A DNA stretch of 45,222 nt from Lachnospiraceae bacterium (GTDB lineage: Bacteria; Bacillota; Clostridia; Lachnospirales; Lachnospiraceae): positions 1 through 45,222 of the forward strand of contig JAIKXH010000039.1 in assembly GCA_024684215.1 (NCBI GenBank). The letters are read 5' to 3'. The position numbers were made by a program, and so were the translations under genes. Within the stretch, counting starts at the first letter, position 1. The number at the start of each line of letters is the position of its first letter. Shown one piece after another: positions 16,069 to 25,345 of the stretch. The notes beneath the pieces were generated by a model, which saw only the letters and a list, made by a program, of their open reading frames with translations, had not been told where the DNA came from and searched no databases.

Positions 16069-17361
16069 ATGAAAAAGATCAAATTAACAAATGAAACAAA
16101 AAGTCAAATTTTGGAGACACTTCTTAAAAGAAGCCCGAGTCAGTATACCGAATACGAAGCTACCGTAAATGATATTATTTCTAATGTCAGAAATAACAAA
16201 AACAAAGCTTTATTTGAATACACAGAGAAATTTGACGGATATAAACTTACCGAAGAGAACATTTTAGTTACTAAAGAGGAGATTGAAGAAGCTTATAAAG
16301 CACTTGATCCCGCTTTAATCGACGTATTAAAGGAAGCTGCCGAAAACATCAGGGTTTTTCACGCAAAACAGCTTAGAAATTCATGGTTTGATTGTAAGGA
16401 AGACGGAAGCCTTCTCGGAATGAAAATAACCGCTATAGACAGAGCCGGCGTGTATGTTCCGGGCGGAAAAGCCGCTTATCCTTCCAGCGTTCTAATGAAT
16501 GTTATTCCCGCAAAAGTAGCCGGAGTACGTGATATAATAATGACAACCCCTCCCGGAAAAACCGGTTTGATAAATCCCGGAACTTTAGTTGCTGCAGATA
16601 TCGCCGGAGTTGACAGAATTTATAAAGCAGGCGGAGCTCAGGCAATCGCAGCCATGGCTTTCGGAACCGAATCAATTCCCAAGGTAGATAAGATAACAGG
16701 TCCCGGAAATATATTTGTAGCGCTCGCTAAAAAGGCAGTTTACGGACACGTAAGCATCGACTCAATCGCCGGTCCTTCCGAGGTTATGGTCCTTGCGGAC
16801 GAAACTGCAAACGCTCACTATGTAGCTGCAGATTTATTAAGCCAGGCGGAGCATGATGAGCTTGCAAGCGCAATTTTGGTTACCACTTCCGAAAAGCTTG
16901 CCGATGATGTAAATACCGAGATTGAAGGTTATCTGAAAAAGCTTGAAAGAGCTGAAATCATCAAGAAATCCTTAGACAATTACGGCTATATTCTTCTTGC
17001 GGATAATTTAAAAGACGGTATCGATGCCGTTAACGAAATCGCATCCGAGCACTTGGAGATTTTAACGGCAAATCCTTTTGATACTATGACAAGGATAAGA
17101 AATGCCGGTGCAATTTTCCTCGGAGAATATTCTTCAGAGCCTTTGGGTGATTATTTTGCCGGTCCCAACCACATTTTACCCACCAACGGTACTGCAAAGT
17201 TTTTCTCACCTGTAAATGTTGATGACTTTATCAAAAAGACCAGCATTATCTCTTATTCGAGAGAAGCTCTCGAAAAGGTACACAATCAGATTGAAATGTT
17301 TGCCAGAAGCGAAGGACTTACTGCTCACGAGAATTCTATTAAGGTTCGTTTTGAGAAGTAA
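16069..17361 (+). CDS. hisD: Histidinol dehydrogenase (HisD)
   Basis: HisD performs the last two oxidations, from L-histidinol to L-histidine, with NAD and zinc. The 430-residue protein has the family motif GVYVPGGKAAYPSSVLMNVIP, the NAD-site run AGGAQAIAAMAFGTESIPKVDKI and GPSEVMVLADETANA. The catalytic and zinc segment is SQAEHDELASAILV, with EHLEI later. I start at ATG 16069 after TATGGAGATTAAAA, a leader nearly identical to that of hisZ, instead of the ATG 27 bases upstream. The 88-base gap after hisG contains no clear terminator. Confidence 0.96.
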   Translation: MKKIKLTNETKSQILETLLKRSPSQYTEYEATVNDIISNVRNNKNKALFEYTEKFDGYKLTEENILVTKEEIEEAYKALDPALIDVLKEAAENIRVFHAKQLRNSWFDCKEDGSLLGMKITAIDRAGVYVPGGKAAYPSSVLMNVIPAKVAGVRDIIMTTPPGKTGLINPGTLVAADIAGVDRIYKAGGAQAIAAMAFGTESIPKVDKITGPGNIFVALAKKAVYGHVSIDSIAGPSEVMVLADETANAHYVAADLLSQAEHDELASAILVTTSEKLADDVNTEIEGYLKKLERAEIIKKSLDNYGYILLADNLKDGIDAVNEIASEHLEILTANPFDTMTRIRNAGAIFLGEYSSEPLGDYFAGPNHILPTNGTAKFFSPVNVDDFIKKTSIISYSREALEKVHNQIEMFARSEGLTAHENSIKVRFEK

Positions 17362-17437
17362 AAATACTGTATTAATGAAGTACGGAATATTTCGCTTATA
17401 ATACTCAATACAAAAATATATTTGAAAGGGTCGGATA

Positions 17438-18022
17438 ATGAGAACCTCTACAATCAAAAGAAAAACTAAAGAAACCGATATTAGTGTAAATCTTAATCTG
17501 GACGGAACCGGAAAAAATAATATTGATACAGGCATTGGCTTTTTTGACCACATGCTTGAAGGCTTTTCCAAACACGGATTTTTTGACCTTGATGTTAAAA
17601 TAGACGGTGATTTAAAAGTTGACGGACATCACAGCGTTGAAGACTGCGGAATTGTACTCGGAAATGCCATTAAGGAGGCCGTAGGAGATAAAGCCGGTAT
17701 CAAGAGATACGGTTACTTTGTACTGCCCATGGATGAGGTCTTGGTGCTTTGCGCCGTTGACCTATGCGGCAGACCATATCTTAATTTTGATTATGAATTC
17801 AAAGCACCTATGGTAGGAGATTTTGATACAGAGCTTGTTCATGAATTCTTTTATGCAGTTTCATATAGCGCAGCCATGAACCTTCACATTAAAGTTCTTG
17901 ACGGCGGTAATGCACATCATGTAATTGAGGCAATGTTTAAAGCATTTGCCAAGGCACTTGATATGGCCACAAGCAAAGAGGAAAGACTCGACGGCGTTTT
18001 ATCTACCAAAGGGGTTATCTAA
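17438..18022 (+). CDS. hisB: Imidazoleglycerol-phosphate dehydratase (HisB)
   Basis: HisB converts imidazole glycerol phosphate to imidazole acetol phosphate. The 194-residue, monofunctional form shows both manganese-binding repeats: GFFDHMLEGFSKHG with GHHSVEDCGIVLG in the first half, and HEFFYAVSYSAAMNLH with NAHHVIEAMFKAFAKAL in the second. There is no fused histidinol-phosphatase domain, as expected in Firmicutes. An AAGGG ribosome binding site precedes the ATG. Confidence 0.96.
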   Translation: MRTSTIKRKTKETDISVNLNLDGTGKNNIDTGIGFFDHMLEGFSKHGFFDLDVKIDGDLKVDGHHSVEDCGIVLGNAIKEAVGDKAGIKRYGYFVLPMDEVLVLCAVDLCGRPYLNFDYEFKAPMVGDFDTELVHEFFYAVSYSAAMNLHIKVLDGGNAHHVIEAMFKAFAKALDMATSKEERLDGVLSTKGVI

Positions 18023-18025
18023 ACC

Positions 18026-18054
18026 TTGAAAAAATAACGTTTTCTATATATACT
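18026..18054 (+). promoter_or_regulatory. Possible internal promoter for hisIE
   Basis: TTGAAA (18026-18031), a 17-base spacer and TATACT (18049-18054) start immediately after the hisB stop codon. They would give hisIE its own transcript in addition to operon read-through. Confidence 0.55.
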
Positions 18055-18079
18055 AAATAGTAATAATTGGAGTAAACAT

Positions 18080-19366
18080 ATGTTTATAAAAAAATTTGTG
18101 CCTTGCATTTATTTATATCAGACACATGCTGTAAGAGGTCTTGAAGATACTTCCGTCGTTGAGACAGACCCGCTAAGACTTGTCCATAAGTACATGGAGA
18201 GTAATGCAGATGAGATCATCGTTTTTGATATGTCTTATGATGATGAATCTCATGAAGAGGCTTTGGATATCATAAAGGAGATCTGTAAAGAGTCGGAAGT
18301 TGACGTTATCGCAGGCGGAAATGTAAAGCGTATGGAGGATATCAAAAAAATCCTTTATACCGGCTGTGCTAAGGCCATCCTTAATTACGACATACAGTCA
18401 AATATTGATATTACCGAAGAAGTTTCATTAAAGTTCGGTAAGGAAAAGATAATAGCTTGCTTTAACGATCCTTCGGTTATAGAAAACAATTCTGAAATTG
18501 TAGATAAGTATATTTCTTCCCTTATTTTAATGAATCCTCACAATATACGTGAGACCATTGCAATTACATCGCTTCCTTTTGTGGTATCGATCAATCAGGT
18601 AGCGCTTAATAAGCTTCTTGAGATTTTTGCATATCCGTCGGTTAGCGGAGTTACCGGCAATACCATTAATGACAATGCTGAAGAAATTCAGAATTTAAAG
18701 AATTTATGTATTGAAAATGATATACCGATCGTATCTTTGAAATCTGCATTTACCTGGGATATGTTTAAACTTGGTCCTGACGGCCTTGTCCCTGTTGTTG
18801 TACAGGATTACAGGAATGACGAAGTGCTCATGGTCGCATATATGAACAAAGAGGCCTTTGAGAATACTTTACTCACCGGTAAGATGACCTACTACAGCAG
18901 AAGCAGAGATGAATTGTGGCTTAAGGGCGAGACAAGCGGACATTATCAGTATGTTAAATCTTTAACTGCAGACTGTGATATGGATACAATTCTTGCTAAG
19001 GTATCACAGATCGGTGTTGCATGTCACACCGGAGCAAGGAGCTGTTTCTTTAATGAAATAACCAAAAAGGATTATTCAGAGCCTGATAATCCGCTTATGG
19101 TTTTTGAACAGGTTCTCGATATTATAAAGGATAGAAAGATTCATCCCAAGGAAGGCTCATATACCAATTATTTATTTGATAAAGGTATTGATAAGATCTT
19201 AAAGAAATTAGGAGAGGAAGCTACTGAAATAGTGATAGCTGCCAAAAACCCCAATGCCAATGAAGTAAAGTATGAGATCAGTGATTTTCTGTATCATATG
19301 ATGGTACTCATGGTTGAAAAAGGTGTTACCTGGGAAGATATTACCACAGAGCTTGCCAACCGATAA
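18080..19366 (+). CDS. hisI: HisIE (phosphoribosyl-AMP cyclohydrolase / phosphoribosyl-ATP pyrophosphatase) with N-terminal HisF-like domain
   Basis: This three-part protein has 428 residues; ordinary HisIE has about 200-220. Residues 1-222 look like a HisA/HisF TIM barrel: [20 protein letters not shown] at the start, then [21 protein letters not shown], like the GGG phosphate loop. The catalytic aspartate of HisF (PCLDV, D11) is tyrosine here (PCIYL, Y11), so the barrel is probably not a cyclase. Residues 225-325 are the HisI cyclohydrolase, with metal ligands in [10 protein letters not shown] and ACHTGARSC. Residues 340-428 are the HisE pyrophosphohydrolase, with [13 protein letters not shown]. 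It is the last gene of the his operon. hisA, hisF, hisH and hisC are not in this window. Confidence 0.9.
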   Translation: MFIKKFVPCIYLYQTHAVRGLEDTSVVETDPLRLVHKYMESNADEIIVFDMSYDDESHEEALDIIKEICKESEVDVIAGGNVKRMEDIKKILYTGCAKAILNYDIQSNIDITEEVSLKFGKEKIIACFNDPSVIENNSEIVDKYISSLILMNPHNIRETIAITSLPFVVSINQVALNKLLEIFAYPSVSGVTGNTINDNAEEIQNLKNLCIENDIPIVSLKSAFTWDMFKLGPDGLVPVVVQDYRNDEVLMVAYMNKEAFENTLLTGKMTYYSRSRDELWLKGETSGHYQYVKSLTADCDMDTILAKVSQIGVACHTGARSCFFNEITKKDYSEPDNPLMVFEQVLDIIKDRKIHPKEGSYTNYLFDKGIDKILKKLGEEATEIVIAAKNPNANEVKYEISDFLYHMMVLMVEKGVTWEDITTELANR

Positions 19367-19380
19367 TCAACAGGTAGTTT

Positions 19381-21261
19381 ATGAAAAATTTTTGGAATAC
19401 CAATCTTGCGCTTTCAGACGATATACTGATGAAGATTGAGAAGCCCGAGAGGTACATCGGGCATGAAGTTAATGCTGTATATAAGGACCCGAACGATGTT
19501 CGGGTTCGTTTTGTTATGTGTTTTCCCGATGTTTATGAGATCGGTATGAGTCATTTGGGTATCCAAATACTCTATGATATGTTTAATACTTTCGAGGATG
19601 TTTGGTGCGAAAGAGTTTATGCGCCCTGGGTTGATTTAGATGCTATTATGCGTGAGAAAAACATTCCTCTTTTTGCATTGGAATCGCAGCAGCCCATCAA
19701 AAATATGGATTTTTTAGGTATAACCATTCAATATGAAATGTGTTATACAAATATTTTGCAGGTACTCGATCTTTCCCGGATTCCACTTTTATCAAAAGAC
19801 CGCGGTGAGGATTGTCCTATTGTTATTGGCGGAGGACCTTGTACTTACAATCCTGAGCCTATAGCAGATTTCTTTGATATGTTTTATATCGGAGAAGGCG
19901 AAACCAAATACAGAGAACTTATGAATCTGTATGAGGAATGTAAGGATAAAAAGCTTGGAAGAAAAGAATTTTTACGAAGAGCCGCAAAAATCCCGGGTAT
20001 GTATGTTCCTTCTATGTACGAAGTGGCTTATAATGAAGACGGTACTATTAAATCTTTTACTCCGAAGGAAGAAGGCATCCCTGCCACTATTCTAAAAGAA
20101 GTGGTAAAGGATCTTTCGGATACATATTATCCCATGAAACCTGTTGTGCCTTATATTAAATGCACTCAGGACAGAATCGTTTTGGAGATTATGAGGGGCT
20201 GCATCAGAGGCTGCCGTTTTTGCCAGGCAGGAGAGCTCTACAGACCCGTTAGGGAAAGAGATGTAGAAGTCCTTAAAAAATATGCTCTTGAAATGATGAA
20301 AAACACCGGACATGAGGAGATTTCGTTAAGTTCTCTTTCATCGAGCGATTATTCTAAGCTTCCGGAACTTTTGGACTTTTTAATCGAAGAATGTTCAAAG
20401 AGGCATGTCAATATAACGCTTCCTTCGCTCAGAATAGATGCTTTTTCGCTCGACGTTATGAGTAAGGTTCAGGATGTTAAAAAGACCAGCCTTACTTTTG
20501 CGCCTGAGGCAGGAACTCAAAGGCTTAGAAATGTTATTAACAAGGGACTTACCTTTGATGACATAATAGGAGGCTCCACAGAAGCCTTTAAAGGCGGTTG
20601 GAATAAGGTTAAGCTGTATTTTATGCTTGGACATCCTTTTGAGACAGAAGAGGATATCAGAGGCATTGCAGAGCTTTCAAATGAAATAGCCGCTACATTT
20701 TTTGATGTGGTTCCCAAAGAAAAACGAGTAAACGGAAAGATTCAGATTACTGTAAGTACCTCGTTTTTTGTACCAAAACCGTTTACGGCATTTCAGTGGG
20801 CCCCGCAGTGCACTAAAGATGAGTTTATTTCTAAGGCATATTTTTGCAGAGGTGCCATTACAGAGCAGTTAAATCAAAAATCCATTAAGTATAACTGGCA
20901 CGATGCCGATTTAAGTGTACTGGAGGGTGTTCTTGCAAGAGGAGACAGAAAGATTGCTCCGGTTATACTTGATGTATATAAGCAGGGCAGCTTTTTTGAA
21001 TCCTGGACTGAGTATTACAAGCATGAAAGATGGCTTGAAGCGTTTGAAAGAAATAATGTCGATCCGGATTTTTATACAACCAGATTAAGACCCGATGATG
21101 AGATATTCCCCTGGGATTTCTTGTCCTGCGGTGTTAATAAATCATTTTTATTAAATGAGTGGCATAAGGCAAAGAGGGAGGAAATTACGCCAAATTGTTC
21201 TCAGAAATGCTCCGGTTGCGGTGGAGCACAGTTTGGTATTGGTATTTGTTTTGCGAGATAA
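19381..21261 (+). CDS. B12-binding-type radical SAM protein (TIGR03960-like)
   Basis: This 626-residue protein has an N-terminal cobalamin-binding-like Rossmann region (FPDVYEIGMSHLGIQILYDMF, then IVIGGGPCTYNPEP near 147-160). The radical SAM domain has its cluster motif CIRGCRFC at C274, C278 and C281. A cysteine-rich tail is found at the C-terminus (CSQKCSGCGGAQFGIGIC). This architecture matches the TIGR03960 family, usually encoded next to a TIGR03936 protein and an RNase G/E gene. Both partners are present here, but separated from it by an HD-GYP gene and surE. The substrate is unknown; a tRNA or rRNA modification is often guessed from the neighbours. Confidence 0.87.
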   Translation: MKNFWNTNLALSDDILMKIEKPERYIGHEVNAVYKDPNDVRVRFVMCFPDVYEIGMSHLGIQILYDMFNTFEDVWCERVYAPWVDLDAIMREKNIPLFALESQQPIKNMDFLGITIQYEMCYTNILQVLDLSRIPLLSKDRGEDCPIVIGGGPCTYNPEPIADFFDMFYIGEGETKYRELMNLYEECKDKKLGRKEFLRRAAKIPGMYVPSMYEVAYNEDGTIKSFTPKEEGIPATILKEVVKDLSDTYYPMKPVVPYIKCTQDRIVLEIMRGCIRGCRFCQAGELYRPVRERDVEVLKKYALEMMKNTGHEEISLSSLSSSDYSKLPELLDFLIEECSKRHVNITLPSLRIDAFSLDVMSKVQDVKKTSLTFAPEAGTQRLRNVINKGLTFDDIIGGSTEAFKGGWNKVKLYFMLGHPFETEEDIRGIAELSNEIAATFFDVVPKEKRVNGKIQITVSTSFFVPKPFTAFQWAPQCTKDEFISKAYFCRGAITEQLNQKSIKYNWHDADLSVLEGVLARGDRKIAPVILDVYKQGSFFESWTEYYKHERWLEAFERNNVDPDFYTTRLRPDDEIFPWDFLSCGVNKSFLLNEWHKAKREEITPNCSQKCSGCGGAQFGIGICFAR

Positions 21262-21283
21262 TAATTTTTAGAGGTAAAAAATT

Positions 21284-23707
21284 ATGAGTAACGTAGCAAG
21301 TGTCATTTTTAATTTTCTTAAGACTTACCAATTGGATTTCATGCTTGTTTTAAGCGGTGTCTGCGGAATTCAGACTATATTTGTTCTGATTTCAAAGGCT
21401 TTAAACAAACGCAGAAAACTTGCGCTGACGCTTATGAATATTAGTGCGTTTATCTTATTAAACGCAGACAGAGCGGCTTATATTTACAGGGGGAATACTT
21501 CCACCCTGGGATTTTACATGGTTAGAATATCCAACTTTTTAGTATATTTTATTACCATGTTTATAGTGATCTCATTTAACATGTATTTATCCGATCTATA
21601 TCTGGTTGAGGGGAAACTTAAAAAAGCACCTGTTCGTCTCATCATAAATTATTATTTATTTGCTGTCGGTACCGTGATGCTGATTGTTTCTCAGTTTACA
21701 GGTTTTTATTATTATTTTGACGAGCAGAACAGATATCAGAGATCCCCGGCAAATATTTTATGCTATGTGTATCCGCTTCTTATAGTTTTAATACAATCCA
21801 GCGTAGTTATACAATACAGAAAACTTGTAAATAAGATTGTTTATACCTCACTGATCTTATTTACGATCATTCCTTTGATAGCGTCTATATTACAGTTTTT
21901 TGCCTACGGTTTATCTCTTATAAACACGACTATTGTTGGAATGGTAGTTGTGGTATATGTTTTCTCTCTACTGGACATGAACAATACGGTTGCAAAAGCA
22001 AACGAGCTTGAAATCAGCCTGTTAAAAGAAGAAAAGAAAAAGATGCATACACTCTTTGAGCAGACTGCACAATCACTTGTTACCGCAATCGATGCCAAGG
22101 ATAAATATACACACGGTCATTCTACGAGAGTTGCGGAATACTCACTTAAACTCGCTAAAATGGAAGGCTGGAATGAGGATAAATGTGAAGAACTATATTT
22201 TGCTGCCTTATTACATGATGTTGGTAAAATCGGTATTCCCGATGAAATCATTAATAAAGTCGGAAAACTTACTCCTGCAGAATATTCAGAGATAAAAAAA
22301 CATACTATCTTAGGAAAAGAAATCTTATCCGGAATCACTCAGTCACCTTATCTGAGTATAGGTGCCAACTATCATCATGAAAGATATGACGGAAAAGGTT
22401 ATCCTGAAGGATTAAAGGGAGAAGATATCCCTGAAATAGCACGAATTATTGCTGTTGCAGATGCATATGATGCAATGACCAGTAAGCGTAGTTACCGCGA
22501 GCCGATACCTCAGTCACAGGTTCGTGAAGAAATCGTAAAAGGAATAGGTTTCCAATTTGATCCTAAGTATGCTAAAAACATGCTTCATCTAATTGATCTT
22601 GATTCTGAATACGAAATGAAGGAACGTGAAGAGATTAGAGAGCTTTCAGGAAAGGATTCTATCGATTGTCATTCTTATAAGAGTGATATTTCAGAAGGAA
22701 TTCTTTTAAATGATTATCCTGTAAAAATATGCTTTAACAGTAAGACCAGTAAAAAACATCCTCTTGAGGATTGTATTCCTACAGTACTTCTCTTTGATTC
22801 GCTTGATGCCAGAACTCACGAGCAGGATAATCTTGCAGAAGAAATGCTCTATTGCATATATGATGAAATCAGATTAGACGGACGTATACAGGAAGTCAGC
22901 TCCAGAATTACCAAAACCGTAGAAATTATCAATCCTGATTATGTCGATAAAAAATGGGTTATGGAAAACCTTTTAGGTATCGATTACACTGTCGAAGCTG
23001 TAAAATGTAAGGATCATGTACAGATTAAAATAGACAACAAATTTAAAAAGCTTACCATAACCATTGCTTTGCCGGATTCATCCAGATATGCATATATTGC
23101 ACTTACCGGTAAACACTGTAATATAACCGATGTTAATATTATCAAATCTGAATTTGAAGTTGGAGAGGACTATATTCCAAGAATTGCCGAAGAAATAAGC
23201 TTTTTAAATGTTCCTGAAGGAGATATTCCAAACATACAGATTAACTCCTGGAGAGGAGCAGCGACTGCAGGTATTCCTATCAAAGATGTGCTTAAAGTAA
23301 ACTATCACACCATGAGTTTACCCACCGCCAGACTTATTTGGCATTGCCCGTTTTTCTCTATCTATACATCTGAAGATGGTCAGGTTAACGGCCCCGGATT
23401 TAGAGAATTTGCTCTTATAAGAGTTGACGGTGAATGCTGGGACGAAGATAAAGTTGCAACCAACAAAACCGTTATAAACAGAAATGAAAAATTTGAGAAC
23501 TGGAATGAATGGAAGAAAAAACAAAAAGAAGGCGTTGATTGCTCTATAGAAATAAAAAGAAAAGGTAATACTATATATTTTGAAGGAACCAACACCGGTA
23601 TAGATATTAAGAACACAACAACTATTTTGGAAAATGTTGACAATATCTATTTTGCCATCACCGGCGATCAGTGCGTAATTTCAAATATACAGATTATAAG
23701 CAGCTAA
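21284..23707 (+). CDS. Seven-helix membrane HD-GYP phosphodiesterase with unassigned C-terminal domain
   Basis: The 807-residue product begins with about seven membrane helices (roughly residues 18-36, 46-62, 80-100, 120-140, 156-175, 184-204 and 211-230). A short coiled linker follows, and then an HD-GYP domain (about 255-440). The HD-GYP motifs are intact: HGHSTRV (277-283), HDVGK (311-315), HHERYDGKGYP (364-374) and ADAYDAMTSKRSYR (392-405). It is expected to hydrolyse cyclic di-GMP in response to a membrane signal. Residues 450-807 match nothing I know; two related segments lie at 601-620 and 786-805. A GAGG ribosome binding site precedes ATG 21284. Its insertion between genes that are normally linked suggests a separate regulatory job. 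Confidence 0.88.
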   Translation: MSNVASVIFNFLKTYQLDFMLVLSGVCGIQTIFVLISKALNKRRKLALTLMNISAFILLNADRAAYIYRGNTSTLGFYMVRISNFLVYFITMFIVISFNMYLSDLYLVEGKLKKAPVRLIINYYLFAVGTVMLIVSQFTGFYYYFDEQNRYQRSPANILCYVYPLLIVLIQSSVVIQYRKLVNKIVYTSLILFTIIPLIASILQFFAYGLSLINTTIVGMVVVVYVFSLLDMNNTVAKANELEISLLKEEKKKMHTLFEQTAQSLVTAIDAKDKYTHGHSTRVAEYSLKLAKMEGWNEDKCEELYFAALLHDVGKIGIPDEIINKVGKLTPAEYSEIKKHTILGKEILSGITQSPYLSIGANYHHERYDGKGYPEGLKGEDIPEIARIIAVADAYDAMTSKRSYREPIPQSQVREEIVKGIGFQFDPKYAKNMLHLIDLDSEYEMKEREEIRELSGKDSIDCHSYKSDISEGILLNDYPVKICFNSKTSKKHPLEDCIPTVLLFDSLDARTHEQDNLAEEMLYCIYDEIRLDGRIQEVSSRITKTVEIINPDYVDKKWVMENLLGIDYTVEAVKCKDHVQIKIDNKFKKLTITIALPDSSRYAYIALTGKHCNITDVNIIKSEFEVGEDYIPRIAEEISFLNVPEGDIPNIQINSWRGAATAGIPIKDVLKVNYHTMSLPTARLIWHCPFFSIYTSEDGQVNGPGFREFALIRVDGECWDEDKVATNKTVINRNEKFENWNEWKKKQKEGVDCSIEIKRKGNTIYFEGTNTGIDIKNTTTILENVDNIYFAITGDQCVISNIQIISS

Positions 23708-23735
23708 TACTAAATTAAACAAATTATATTTATTT

Positions 23736-24467
23736 ATGAGAAAAATACTGATTACAAACGACGATGGAATAAATGCAGACGGACTTATAAGACTCGCCAA
23801 AAGTGCTTCAAAACTTGGCAAGGTATGGGTTGTAGCGCCTCATGAACAAAAAAGCGCAGCTTCACATACTGTTACTTTGAGAAATCATTTAGATTTATAT
23901 CCTGTAGCATTTCCGGTTGAAAATGTTATTGCTTATTCATGCTCCGGTATGCCTGTTGATTGCGTTAGAGTCGGTATATTGAATATTATCGGAGAAAAGC
24001 CCGATGTTATATTATCAGGTATAAATCTCGGTTATAATGCCGCCTCCGATATACAGTATTCAGCTACTGCCGGAGCCGCTTTTGAAGGAGTTTTTCAGGG
24101 TATTCCTTCCATAGCATTATCCGAAGGTTTTACCGAAATACACGAAACCACAGACAGATATTTGGATGAGCTTTTATCGGAATATATTGATTATGATTAT
24201 ATTCCCGGACATATTATCAATATTAATTTTCCGGGATGCAAACTTTCTGAATGTAAGGGGATTTTAAGGAATCGGACTGTTTCGGAAGGTATGTTTTTTA
24301 AAGATACATATGATTTAAAAGAAAATTTACCTAACGGCGGAATGCGTCTTATGATTCACGGAACACCTACATATAGCGCCGAAGAAGGCACTGATTTCAA
24401 AGCACTTCTAGACAATTATGTATCCGTTGGTTATGTAAATAATATTGGATATGCAATTAAGCGATAG
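23736..24467 (+). CDS. surE: 5'-nucleotidase SurE
   Basis: SurE is a metal-dependent phosphatase acting on nucleoside 5'- and 3'-monophosphates and short polyphosphates. The 243-residue sequence has the N-terminal metal site ILITNDDGINADGL, APHEQKSAASHTVTL, the SGMPVDCVRVG loop and LSGINLGYNAASDIQYSATAGAA. These cover all the conserved active-site segments. The length is standard. No clear ribosome binding site is visible before the ATG; the upstream 28 bases are AT-rich. A degenerate tandem repeat separates it from the next gene. Confidence 0.92.
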   Translation: MRKILITNDDGINADGLIRLAKSASKLGKVWVVAPHEQKSAASHTVTLRNHLDLYPVAFPVENVIAYSCSGMPVDCVRVGILNIIGEKPDVILSGINLGYNAASDIQYSATAGAAFEGVFQGIPSIALSEGFTEIHETTDRYLDELLSEYIDYDYIPGHIININFPGCKLSECKGILRNRTVSEGMFFKDTYDLKENLPNGGMRLMIHGTPTYSAEEGTDFKALLDNYVSVGYVNNIGYAIKR

Positions 24468-24473
24468 TTTTAG

Positions 24474-24607
24474 CTGATAGATTTAATAATTTATTTCCAG
24501 ATAGATTTAATGATTATTTCCGGATATGATTAATAATTTATTTCCGGATAGATTTAATGATTATTTCGGGATAGAATTTTCAGATAGAATTTCAAGATAG
24601 GATTTTT
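24474..24607 (+). repeat. Degenerate 14-24 bp tandem repeats between surE and the next gene
   Basis: About seven copies of a unit close to ATTTCCGGATAGATTTAATG fill the whole spacer. The middle copies are almost identical and the last three are shortened to about 14 bases around AGATAGAATTT. The repeat runs up to the next start codon, whose ribosome binding site is therefore poor (AGATAGGATTTTTTAT). Confidence 0.7.
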
Positions 24608-24610
24608 TAT

Positions 24611-25345
24611 ATGTCAGATAATGCACAGATTTCTTACGATTACAGAGTAAGATTTTCAAAACACGGAGCAATCCGTTATATAGGCCATTTGGATGTAATG
24701 AGATACTTTCAAAAGGTTTTAAGAAGAGCTGAGGTTGATATTGCCTATACAAAAGGTTATTCACCTCATCAGATCACCACTTTTGCGCAGCCACTTGGCG
24801 TAGGCGTGGAGTCAGACGGTGAATATATGGATTTGAAATTAAACTCATATATTTCCTGCAGTGAACTAAAACAGCTTATAAATGAATATTCAGTACCTGA
24901 AATTCAGGCAATTTCCGTAAAAAAGCTTCCTGAAAAGTCCGGGAATGCTATGGCCAGCGTTGCTGCCGCTGAGTATTATATAGGTTTTAAAGAGGGAAGA
25001 ACACCTTCATGCCTTTTAGAGAATGATATTAATTCTTTAATTCAAAAGTTTTTAGAACAGGAATCTATAATACTTGTAAAAGAAGGAAAAGCCGGACTTA
25101 GAGAGGTCGATATAAAAGAAAGAATTTTTGAATTTTCATATGATAAGTCGGAAGAATGCTTTCATGCTGTTGTTGACGCCTCAAGCGGTTATAATATAAA
25201 GCCCCAGGCGCTTATCGAACTGTTTTTGAATTATCATAATGACAAAATGGCTGAAAATTCACTTATGATTTATCGTGCCGATACTTATACAAGGGATGAT
25301 GAAGGCAAATTAGTTTCAATGGGAGATATCGGTTTAGATGAGTAG
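24611..25345 (+). CDS. TIGR03936-family radical-SAM-linked protein (DUF2344)
   Basis: This 244-residue protein starts with the recognisable family pattern YRVRFSKHGAIRYIGHLDVMRYFQKVLRRAEVDIAYTKGYSPH, given here as two adjoining motifs: KHGAIRYIGHLDVMRYF and RAEVDIAYTKGYSPHQ. A mixed alpha/beta body follows. The family is nearly always encoded beside the TIGR03960 radical SAM protein, here at 19381, and is thought to assist it; its biochemical role is unknown. Its stop codon overlaps the start of the RNase G/E gene by 8 bases. Confidence 0.87.
   Translation: MSDNAQISYDYRVRFSKHGAIRYIGHLDVMRYFQKVLRRAEVDIAYTKGYSPHQITTFAQPLGVGVESDGEYMDLKLNSYISCSELKQLINEYSVPEIQAISVKKLPEKSGNAMASVAAAEYYIGFKEGRTPSCLLENDINSLIQKFLEQESIILVKEGKAGLREVDIKERIFEFSYDKSEECFHAVVDASSGYNIKPQALIELFLNYHNDKMAENSLMIYRADTYTRDDEGKLVSMGDIGLDE

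Noticed and set aside
24474-24607. CRISPR array
   Set aside because: Units are 14-24 bp, adjoin without unique spacers and are degenerate; no cas genes are present.
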